DNA from: JBCDAP01 sp038747915
GTDB lineage: Bacteria; Planctomycetota; Phycisphaerae; Phycisphaerales; UBA1924
Direction of reading: 5' to 3'
Assembly (NCBI GenBank): GCA_038747915.1
Contig: JBCDJJ010000118.1
Coordinates: 1-7,902 of the forward strand
DNA length: 7,902 nucleotides
Part shown: piece by piece, positions 1 to 5,227 of the stretch
Layout of the letters: each line of letters opens with the position of its first letter
Position numbering within the stretch: position 1 is the first letter of the stretch
The notes under the pieces: generated by a model
Databases searched by the model: none
What the model saw: the letters and a program-made list of their open reading frames with translations, nothing else
Told to the model about the DNA's origin: nothing
Made by a program: the position numbers and the translations under genes

Positions 1-851
1 GCCTCGTGCATCTGGTACAGACGATGCACGAGGCGGGCGAGCTGCTCTTCCCGGCGATCAACGTGAACGACGCGGTCACCAAGAGCAAGTTCGACAACAC
101 CTTCGGGTGCCGCCACTCGCTGATCGACGGCCTGAACCGCGCGACCGACACGCTGATGTCCGGCAAGGTGGCGGTGGTGTGCGGGTACGGCGATGTGGGC
201 AAGGGTTCAGCGGAGTCGCTCATCGGTCAGAAGGCCCGCGTGAAGGTCACCGAGATCGACCCGATCTGTGCGCTCCAGGCCTGCATGCACGGGCTCGAGG
301 TCGTGCGGCTCGACGACGAGGTGGCCAGTGCGGACATCTTCATCACTACGACGGGCAACAAGGACATCATCACCGTCGAGCACATGAAGAAGATGAAGCA
401 CAACGCGATCGTGGCGAACATCGGGCACTTCGACAACGAGATCCAGATGTACGCGCTCGAGGAGCTTGTCGAGCAGGGCAAAGTCGAGAAGATCGAGATC
501 AAGCCCCAGGTGCACGAGTTCAAGTTCAAGGCCGAGGCTGGGTGCGAGCCGCACTCGGTGATCATCCTCGCCGAGGGCCGCCTGATGAACCTCGGGTGTG
601 CCACCGGCCACCCGAGCTTCGTGATGAGCACCAGCTTCACCAACCAGACGATCGCGCAGCTGGAACTCTGGACAAACGCCGATCAGTACGAGAAGCAGGT
701 GTACACGCTGCCGAAGCACCTCGACGAGAAGGTGGCGCGTCTGCACCTCGACAAGCTCGGGGCCAAGCTCACGAAGCTTCGTCCGGAGCAGGCGGAGTAC
801 ATCGGCGTGCACGTCGACGGGCCGTACAAGCCCGAGCACTATCGCTACTAA
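1..851 (+). CDS. ahcY: Adenosylhomocysteinase (S-adenosyl-L-homocysteine hydrolase), C-terminal part, 5' end outside window
   Basis: Cytosolic NAD-dependent enzyme that splits S-adenosylhomocysteine into adenosine and homocysteine, removing the inhibitory product of SAM-dependent methylation. The reading frame (first full codon at 3) is open at the left edge, and about 282 C-terminal residues are present against roughly 430-470 in whole bacterial enzymes. Counting from the GTG at position 6, the catalytic stretch PAINVNDAVTKSKFDN lies at residues 16-31. The NAD-binding glycine loop GYGDVGKG is at 60-67, followed by the IGHFDNEI motif, the segment GRLMNLGCATGHPSF, and the family's hallmark C-terminus KPEHYRY, which reaches into the neighbouring subunit's cofactor site. 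All these motifs are intact, so the identification is very secure. The first few residues at the window edge (VHLVQTM where the family usually has VHRLYQM) deviate slightly. Downstream lie the RAYT gene and metF, another methyl-cycle gene. Any upstream control element, such as an SAH riboswitch, would be outside the window. Confidence 0.97.
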   Translation, partial: LVHLVQTMHEAGELLFPAINVNDAVTKSKFDNTFGCRHSLIDGLNRATDTLMSGKVAVVCGYGDVGKGSAESLIGQKARVKVTEIDPICALQACMHGLEVVRLDDEVASADIFITTTGNKDIITVEHMKKMKHNAIVANIGHFDNEIQMYALEELVEQGKVEKIEIKPQVHEFKFKAEAGCEPHSVIILAEGRLMNLGCATGHPSFVMSTSFTNQTIAQLELWTNADQYEKQVYTLPKHLDEKVARLHLDKLGAKLTKLRPEQAEYIGVHVDGPYKPEHYRY

Positions 852-886
852 GTTCTCGTAGGAGACCAGGGTCGCAGTGGCTTGTC

Positions 887-902
887 GGTCGCCGCGACCT
901 TT
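887..902 (+). terminator. Possible weak intrinsic terminator after ahcY
   Basis: A compact hairpin, GGTCG-CCG-CGACC (887-899), is followed by TTT (900-902), 36 nt past the ahcY stop. A second GGTCGC at 870-875 could pair with the same right arm as an alternative fold. The stem is only 5 bp and the T run only 3, so this is a weak terminator at best. It lies directly before the left RAYT-associated repeat and could instead belong to that element. Folding-energy calculation or RNA 3'-end mapping would decide. Confidence 0.3.
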
Positions 903-905
903 CCC

Positions 906-948
906 GGTGCCGTGGTCTGGAGCCGCTCGAAGATCGGTGAAGGCCACG
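906..948 (+). repeat. Left REP-like structured repeat, inverted relative to the copy at 1466-1508
   Basis: This 43-nt unit is the left member of an inverted pair around the transposase gene. It has a 19-nt block (906-924, GGTGCCGTGGTCTGGAGCC) and a 13-nt block (936-948, GGTGAAGGCCACG), both identical to the reverse complement of the right copy and separated by an 11-nt variable centre. It can fold on itself. The outer stem pairs 910-918 with 941-949 (9 pairs, one of them T-G). The inner stem pairs CCG (923-925) with CGG (935-937) and TC (927-928) with GA (932-933) around a GAA loop, with one C-T mismatch. The tetranucleotide GGTG immediately precedes the outer stem, where classical REPs carry GTAG-like guide tetranucleotides; that parallel is inference. 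It lies upstream of the likely RAYT start at 970. Confidence 0.8.
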
Positions 949-969
949 GGGGCTGCGAGGATCTTTGTC

Positions 970-1524
970 ATGCCACGGTCGCGTCGCATTGAAGAGCCAC
1001 ATGGTGCCCGCTTTCTGACGTTTTCGTGCTATCAGCGTCTCACACTGTTTGGAACGAGTGTGATTCGAGATGCGTTCGCGGAGCATATGCTGAGGGTGGC
1101 CGGCGAGGCTCGTCTGCGCTTCTTTGCATGGGTGATCATGCCAGAGCACGTTCACCTCGTTGTGTCGCAGCCGACCCATCCGCAGACCACGGCATCCTGG
1201 ATGCAGCGGCTCAAGGAGCCCTTCGCGAGGCGTGTGCTCGCTCGGTGGAGGCAGCTTGACGCACCGGTTCTCGCTCGTTTGCAAGATCGAAGTGGTTCGT
1301 TTCACTTCTGGCAGCGTGGCGGGGGTTACGATCGAACCCTTGTGAGTCGCGACGAGGTCTACCGGAAGTCGACTTATGTCGAGGAAAACCCACTTTGTCG
1401 TGGGCTTGTCGAATCACTCGATGACTGGCGGTGGTCGTCGTGGTTTACTCGCTGTCGTGCTGTCGCGTGGCCTTCACCCGTCTGCGACGGGCTCCAGACC
1501 ACGGCACCCGAAGGTAGTCACTAA
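970..1524 (+). CDS. REP-associated tyrosine transposase (RAYT; Y1/HUH family, IS200-like)
   Basis: A 184-residue single-domain HUH nuclease of the IS200/RAYT family, which nicks and joins single-stranded DNA at hairpin sequences through a covalent tyrosine link. From the ATG at 970, the N-terminal part has the usual FLTFSCYQR strand. The metal-binding HUH motif is MPEHVHLVV with H60 and H62. The FWQRGGGYDR segment follows at about 113-122, then the presumed catalytic tyrosine Y136 in STYVEENP, and the typical RGLVE...DWRWSSW end at about 143-158. All catalytic residues are present, so the gene looks intact. I chose ATG 970 because the family N-terminus starts there and GAGG (957-960) lies 9 nt upstream. 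A longer in-frame GTG start at 877 would make the left repeat coding and adds no recognisable sequence. The last residues (about 166-180) are encoded by the right repeat. By eye, third positions are less GC-rich than in neighbouring genes, which fits horizontal acquisition. It is not a classical IS200 TnpA, because it sits in one place with its own flanking hairpins. Confidence 0.9.
   Translation: MPRSRRIEEPHGARFLTFSCYQRLTLFGTSVIRDAFAEHMLRVAGEARLRFFAWVIMPEHVHLVVSQPTHPQTTASWMQRLKEPFARRVLARWRQLDAPVLARLQDRSGSFHFWQRGGGYDRTLVSRDEVYRKSTYVEENPLCRGLVESLDDWRWSSWFTRCRAVAWPSPVCDGLQTTAPEGSH
1466..1508 (-). repeat. Right REP-like structured repeat, inside the 3' end of the RAYT gene
   Basis: Reverse-complement partner of the unit at 906-948, matching 38 of 43 positions. 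The blocks at 1490-1508 (19 nt) and 1466-1478 (13 nt) are exact. The 11-nt centre differs at five positions but folds into a better inner hairpin: CCCGTC (1477-1482), loop TGC, GACGGG (1486-1491), a perfect 6-bp stem. The outer stem pairs 1466-1473 with 1496-1503; on the - strand it retains the T-G wobble seen in the left copy. The repeat lies in frame within the transposase gene and encodes its extreme C-terminus. It ends 31 nt before the metF start, so it is also transcribed ahead of metF if transcription reads through. Confidence 0.8.
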
Positions 1525-1539
1525 ACGCGAAGGGGTCTT

Positions 1540-2514
1540 ATGCACGCCGCCGATCACTACACGACCTCACAGTCCTTCTCTTTCGAGTTCTTCCCGCCGA
1601 AGACCCCCGAGGGGTCTGAGAGGCTCTTCCACCACATCGAAGAACTCCAGCAGCTCGCGCCCTCGTTCGTCTCGGTAACGTACGGCGCCGGCGGCGGCAC
1701 ACGAGAACTCACGCAGCGACTCGTGGTCCGGCTTAAGGCCGAGACCTCGCTCGCGGTCGTCCCACACCTCACGTGCGTCACGCACACCGAGAGTGAGATC
1801 GCCGAGATCCTCGAGACCTATGCCCAGGCGGGCATCCGCAACATCCTGTGCCTCGGCGGCGACCCGCCGAAGGACGACCCAAATTACGACCGCTCGGGCG
1901 ACCGGTTCCGCCACGCGATCGACTTGGTCAACTACGTACACGAGTTCAACGCAAAGCACGCGTCGTCGATGCCGGATGCGCGCGGGTTCGGCGTGCTCGT
2001 CGCGGGCTTCCCCGAGGGGCACCCCGCGACGCCGAACCGGCTGCTCGAGATGGACTATCTCAAGGCCAAGGTCGACTCGGGTTCGCATGTCATCGTGACA
2101 CAGCTGTTCTTCGACAACCGCGATTTCTACGACTTCCGCGACCGGTGCCGGCTCGCGGGCATCACGGTGCCGATCGTCGCGGGGATCATGCCGATCACGA
2201 GCGCGAAGGGGCTCCGGCGGATGGCGGAGCTGGCCGCGTGCTCGCGGTTCCCGGCGCCGCTGCTCAAGGGCGTTCAGCGGGCGATCGACTCGCACGGCGG
2301 GGAAGACTCACCCGAGGCCAAGGACGCGGTACGCCGTGTGGGCGTACACTGGGCGACCGAGCAGTCGCGTGACCTGATCGATCACGATGTCGATGGGATC
2401 CACTTCTACACGCTCAATCACTCGACCGCGACGGCCGAGATCTACAAGACGCTCGGTGTGCGTGACTCGAGCTGCCTGACCGCGGGTGCGAGTCGGCCGG
2501 CCTCACCAGCATGA
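1540..2514 (+). CDS. metF: 5,10-methylenetetrahydrofolate reductase (MetF)
   Basis: FAD-containing cytosolic enzyme that reduces 5,10-methylene-THF to 5-methyl-THF, the methyl donor for remaking methionine from homocysteine, the product of the upstream ahcY. The 324-residue protein is a single TIM-barrel domain, slightly longer than the roughly 296-residue E. coli enzyme because of a short C-terminal tail (about 310-324, Ala/Ser/Pro-rich). Family motifs are in order: SFEFFPPKT with the catalytic Glu at residue 16, SVTYGAGGGT at 45-54, HLTCV at 76-80, NILCLGGDPP with the flavin-contacting Asp108, HPATPN at 161-166, VIVTQLFFDN with Gln188, GIMPIT at 215-220 and GIHFYTLNHS near 286. The ATG is preceded by GAAGGGG (1529-1535) with a short 4-nt spacer, and lies only 15 nt after the RAYT stop. 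metF therefore either depends on read-through from ahcY/RAYT or has a promoter inside the RAYT gene; I see no convincing promoter. Confidence 0.96.
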   Translation: MHAADHYTTSQSFSFEFFPPKTPEGSERLFHHIEELQQLAPSFVSVTYGAGGGTRELTQRLVVRLKAETSLAVVPHLTCVTHTESEIAEILETYAQAGIRNILCLGGDPPKDDPNYDRSGDRFRHAIDLVNYVHEFNAKHASSMPDARGFGVLVAGFPEGHPATPNRLLEMDYLKAKVDSGSHVIVTQLFFDNRDFYDFRDRCRLAGITVPIVAGIMPITSAKGLRRMAELAACSRFPAPLLKGVQRAIDSHGGEDSPEAKDAVRRVGVHWATEQSRDLIDHDVDGIHFYTLNHSTATAEIYKTLGVRDSSCLTAGASRPASPA

Positions 2515-2529
2515 CACCTTCCCGCGTGT

Positions 2530-4356
2530 TCACGCCCGCGGTTCTGATGGAACCGCGTCGTAATTCTCGGCGTCTTGGGGCGGTGCGCCTTGGGGCTTGT
2601 TCTCGTTCGTTGCAGCGGTCCTGAGGTCCGCGCAGGCCCGCTCGAGGATCGTGGTGACCGCGCGATCCATCTCGCGCGCCGCGGCCATCTCCTCGACCAC
2701 CGTCGCGACCGCGCCGAGCCGGTGCGCGACCATCGCGCGGCTCAGGAAGCTCGTCCGCGCGATGACCTGCACCGATGGGTTGAGCCGCTTGGCCTCGCGG
2801 ACGGCGCGGAGCACGGCTTCATCGTCGGGGATGGACAGCACCAGCACCTGAGCCCGGCGGATGCCGGCGGATTCGAGCACATCGGGGTTGGCGACATCGC
2901 CGTAGATAATCGTGTGCCCACGCTGCTGCTGGGTGCGGACTGTCGACGGGTTCATCTCGACGATGCTGACACCGACGGGCCGGTCGATGGCGCGGAGCGA
3001 GTCGATCACCGCGCGGCCCACCACGCCCATGCCGGCAACGATCACGTAAATGGATGGCGCGTCGAGCTTGGGATCGGCCTCGGCCTCCGCCTCCCGCTCC
3101 TCGACATCGACGAGCGACAGCGAGTGCACCCATCGCGCGGTCCTCGGCACCGGGAATTTCTCGGTGATCCAGAACGCGAAGTCGATGAGCGCCGGGGCCA
3201 GGACGAGCGTCACAACAATGACACCGGTGAGCTTGGAGACGGCATCGGTATCGAGCAAGCCGGCGCCCTGGGCCGCGGCGACTACGACCAGCGAGAACTC
3301 GCCGCCCTGCGCGAGGCTCAGCCCGACCGCGATCGCGGTGCCGCCGGTCGTCCCCGCGATATACGCCGCGCCGCCGATCGCCAGGGTCTTCAGCGCGATC
3401 ACCAGCACCGATGCGATCACCACGGGCAGCCAGTACTCGGCAAGGACGGCGTAATCGATCGCGGTGCCGAGGGTCGTGAAGAAGATCGCCAGGAAGAGGT
3501 CGCGGATAACACCCATCTGCCCGGAAAGGTGGTGACGGAAGGGGGTGGTCGCGAGCAGGAAGCCCGCGAGGAAGGCGCCGAGTTCGGCGGAGAGCCCGGT
3601 GTGCTCGGTTGCTGCAGCGGCACCGATCGCGAAGGCCGCCGAGATGACCGTCATGACCTCGGCGGACCGCTGGCGGGCAGCCTGGCGGAGTAGGAGCGGG
3701 AGCACGAGCCGGCCGGTGGCGACGATCCCGCCGCAGGCGAGCACCGCCCACACCACGCTCATCGCCATATCGCCCGCGGACATGGCCGGTTCGGTCGACG
3801 TCTCTCCCCCCGGTGTGTGCCACGCAGCCAGTACGGGGAGGGCGATGAGCATCGCGACCGCAGCGAGGTCCTGCAGCAGCAGCACGCCCAGACTCAGACG
3901 GCCCGCGACTCGTTCCGTGCGTCGTCTGGCCTGCAGCACCTGCATGACGACCGCGGTGGAACTCAGCGCCAGTGCCATCGCAGCGGCGAGCATCGGCCAC
4001 CCTTGCTGCTGGAGCACCGCAGCGGTGGGGATCATCAACGCGATCGAGATCGCGAGCGAGATCAGGCCCGCGGCCAGGATTCGGGTGAGGCCGACCCGGA
4101 TCGTCGAGAGATCGATGTGCAGGCCGATGCCAAAGAGCAGGAAGACCATGGCCAGCCCGCTCAGTTGGGAGACACCCTCGGGGTCGTTGATCAGTCCGAG
4201 CGCGTGCGGGCCGATGATCGAGCCCGTGATGAGGTAGGCGGGCACCGTCGCGAGACGGAGCTTCTGGAGCACAACGGCCACAAGCCCCGCAGCGGCAAGG
4301 ATGACGACGAGCGGGAGGAGCAGATCACCGGCGCTCGACGCGAGGGTCAGCGGCAT
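2530..4356 (-). CDS. Kef-type monovalent cation/H+ antiporter (CPA2) with RCK (TrkA-N) domain
   Basis: A 608-residue inner-membrane protein expected to exchange K+ (or Na+) for protons. Residues about 8-400 form the Na+/H+-exchanger domain with a dozen or so hydrophobic segments. They include ALSSTAVVMQ (130-139), LLLQDLAAV with the QD pair at 162-163 where the family has its ion-binding Asp, AELGAFLAGFLLA (257-269) and AQGGEFSLVV (349-358). After an acidic linker (about 418-432), residues about 435-575 make a Rossmann-type RCK domain: GMGVVG at 442-447, Glu467 at the end of the second strand, and GDVANPDVLESAGI. This domain would let NAD(H) or a similar ligand gate the transporter. There is no TrkA-C domain; the tail after about 575 is hydrophilic and low in complexity. 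The start is ATG at 4356, with no obvious Shine-Dalgarno. The gene converges on metF with a 15-nt gap and no partner such as KefF is visible. KefB/KefC-like is the best description; which ion it carries cannot be read from sequence. Confidence 0.92.
   Translation of the reverse strand: MPLTLASSAGDLLLPLVVILAAAGLVAVVLQKLRLATVPAYLITGSIIGPHALGLINDPEGVSQLSGLAMVFLLFGIGLHIDLSTIRVGLTRILAAGLISLAISIALMIPTAAVLQQQGWPMLAAAMALALSSTAVVMQVLQARRRTERVAGRLSLGVLLLQDLAAVAMLIALPVLAAWHTPGGETSTEPAMSAGDMAMSVVWAVLACGGIVATGRLVLPLLLRQAARQRSAEVMTVISAAFAIGAAAATEHTGLSAELGAFLAGFLLATTPFRHHLSGQMGVIRDLFLAIFFTTLGTAIDYAVLAEYWLPVVIASVLVIALKTLAIGGAAYIAGTTGGTAIAVGLSLAQGGEFSLVVVAAAQGAGLLDTDAVSKLTGVIVVTLVLAPALIDFAFWITEKFPVPRTARWVHSLSLVDVEEREAEAEADPKLDAPSIYVIVAGMGVVGRAVIDSLRAIDRPVGVSIVEMNPSTVRTQQQRGHTIIYGDVANPDVLESAGIRRAQVLVLSIPDDEAVLRAVREAKRLNPSVQVIARTSFLSRAMVAHRLGAVATVVEEMAAAREMDRAVTTILERACADLRTAATNENKPQGAPPQDAENYDAVPSEPRA
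2537..2557. terminator. Hairpin at the metF/antiporter convergent junction (possible bidirectional terminator)
   Basis: CGCGGTTC (2537-2544), loop TGATG, GAACCGCG (2550-2557): a perfect 8-bp stem with a 5-nt loop. It lies 22 nt beyond the metF stop, within the last codons of the convergent antiporter gene. A smaller GCGTG/CACGC inverted repeat sits beside it at 2524-2535. Neither strand shows a clear T run after the stem (only TCGTAATTCT on +), so termination is inferred from position and symmetry rather than from a full intrinsic-terminator signature. Confidence 0.4.
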
Positions 4357-4467
4357 GCGCGGATGCTACGCGAGGATGACCGCGGCGACCGGAGACCGGC
4401 GATCCGAGCCGCGGGCGCGAGCACGCGCGCCAGACTCACAATCACAGACTGCACACGATCGACGGAA

Positions 4468-4489
4468 GACTCCCGATTCCCTCGGAGTC
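4468..4489. repeat. Inverted repeat GACTCC-N10-GGAGTC
   Basis: Perfect 6-nt arms (4468-4473 and 4484-4489) around a 10-nt centre, in the gap upstream of the antiporter gene. It could be a dimeric-regulator operator or a weak hairpin. There is no T run after it on either strand. Confidence 0.35.
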
Positions 4490-4508
4490 GCCGTGATTCT
4501 CACCCAGG

Positions 4509-4522
4509 CGCGTGCGCACGCG
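4509..4522. repeat. 14-bp perfect palindrome
   Basis: CGCGTGCGCACGCG is fully self-complementary and lies 24 nt beyond the stop of the - strand gene at 4546. It could fold as a 5-bp stem with a GCGC loop, or serve as a binding site. No T run follows on the - strand, so a terminator role is unproven. GC-rich DNA yields such palindromes by chance fairly often. Confidence 0.35.
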
Positions 4523-4545
4523 GCTCGGATTGAATGGGTTGTGGG

Positions 4546-5097
4546 TCAGAGCGGCTGGGCGGTGCCGGCGACAAGGCCGGCCATGAGGTCACGGGCGGCG
4601 GTGGCGCCGGCGCTCCTGGCGATGGCGGGCGTCGACACAACGGTGGGGCTCTTGGCCTCGGCCACGTGAGGCGTCGGGATGGGGTCGAGCCCGATCGGCA
4701 GTCGCTGATACAGCCGGTGGATCATGATCCGGGGCGGCAAGTGTCGGCAGGCGAGATCGAAGAGCTTGGACTCGTGGCGATCGTCGCCGATCAGCAGGCA
4801 GTCGATGTCGGAGGTGAGCCGGGGGTCACCGACCGAGACGACGGGCACGCCGTTGCGGTGCGAGCCGACGGGCATCCGCGAGTCACCCCAGGAGACGTAG
4901 TACCGGATGGGGATGTGGCGCATGCCGTCGATGTGCCGCTCGAGCCAGTCGGTGTGCTTGGCCGAGCCGTACAGCGCCACGCGGGACAACCCGCGCTCAA
5001 CCAGCTTGTTGATCATGAGTTCGAGTCGCTCGGCAACAAGTGCAGCAAGCAGTTCCTGCGCGGTGAAGATGACGCCGGCGTGTGGGATCTCGTTCAC
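4546..5097 (-). CDS. Hypothetical protein with a Rossmann-like nucleotide-binding look
   Basis: A 183-residue soluble protein that I do not recognise at family level. From the chosen start, residues about 12-36 are a Leu/Ala/Glu-rich helix. VALYGSAKHTDWL (40-52) resembles the first strand, glycine turn and helix of a Rossmann-type fold, as in the VALYGAGxHT motif of sugar-modifying and methyltransferase C-terminal domains. IRYYVSWGDSR (64-74), GVPVVSVGD (83-91) and DIDCLLIGDDRHESKLFDLA (97-116) look like the following strands with the usual 'target name, then does-it-exist' pattern. The C-terminal about 45 residues are Ala/Thr/Pro-rich. No signal peptide or membrane segment is seen. I favour GTG 5097 because GGAGG (5106-5110) lies 8 nt upstream; the in-frame ATG at 5112 adds five residues but has no such site. 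The protein is divergent from the SDR gene at 5228 and 189 nt upstream of the antiporter on the same strand. High-GC third positions support it as real coding. Confidence 0.75.
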   Translation of the reverse strand: MNEIPHAGVIFTAQELLAALVAERLELMINKLVERGLSRVALYGSAKHTDWLERHIDGMRHIPIRYYVSWGDSRMPVGSHRNGVPVVSVGDPRLTSDIDCLLIGDDRHESKLFDLACRHLPPRIMIHRLYQRLPIGLDPIPTPHVAEAKSPTVVSTPAIARSAGATAARDLMAGLVAGTAQPL

Positions 5098-5105
5098 GTG
5101 ATGAG

Positions 5106-5110
5106 CCTCC
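5106..5110 (-). promoter_or_regulatory. Ribosome binding site deciding a GTG start
   Basis: On the - strand GGAGG stands 8 nt before the GTG at 5097-5095. It overlaps the alternative ATG codon (5112-5110), which itself has no purine-rich site upstream. This favours the shorter GTG-initiated product for the gene at 4546-5097. Confidence 0.55.
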
Positions 5111-5185
5111 ATGCCCGTGGAACAGCGGTGAGGTGCCCGCGGCATCGGGCGACCGGAATCACGAGCGAAGTGCGTGCCGGGCCGG

Positions 5186-5194
5186 TGGTACACT
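5186..5194 (+). promoter_or_regulatory. Candidate extended -10 promoter for the SDR/symporter pair
   Basis: TGGTACACT matches an extended -10 element (TGn followed by TACACT, one change from TATAAT-type plus another tolerated base) in the 130-nt divergent region. Transcription would start near 5201, giving a leader of about 27 nt before the GTG at 5228. At the expected -35 position (5166-5171, CGAAGT) there is no match to TTGACA, which fits an extended -10 promoter but also leaves chance as an explanation. Confidence 0.4.
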
Positions 5195-5227
5195 CGGCCC
5201 GACCATCGACCGATCGGAGCCACCAGC

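Larger units (their letters stand above)
4357..4545. other. Non-coding gap upstream of the antiporter gene, with three short inverted repeats
   Basis: This 189-nt stretch lies between the stop of the - strand gene at 4546 and the antiporter start at 4356. Frames that cross it show no family resemblance. It should contain the antiporter's promoter (reading leftward) unless that gene is co-transcribed from 5097; I cannot pick a convincing -35/-10 pair. It holds an inverted repeat GGCGCG/CGCGCC at 4414-4431, another at 4468-4489, and a palindrome at 4509-4522. Some of these could be terminators for the 4546-5097 gene or operators for the antiporter. Confidence 0.6.

Noticed and set aside
1..30. 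Possible small frameshift at the start of the ahcY fragment (VHLVQTM versus the usual VHRLYQM)
   Set aside because: The frame stays open and the residue count fits the family, so natural variation or an edge error is as likely; there is no evidence of a broken gene.
877..969. Upstream GTG start that would extend the RAYT by 31 residues
   Set aside because: The added residues are unlike the family and are produced by translating the left structured repeat; ATG 970 has a suitable ribosome site and matches the usual RAYT start.
207..989. Long open frame on the - strand across ahcY (260 codons)
   Set aside because: It is antisense to a clearly coding gene, has no family resemblance, and is expected in GC-rich DNA where stop codons are rare in the antisense frames.
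2575..3693. 372-codon + strand open frame and a 393-codon - strand frame (2819-4000) over the antiporter gene
   Set aside because: Both are Arg/Gly/Asp/His-rich shadow translations of the antiporter, which has full motif support in its own frame.
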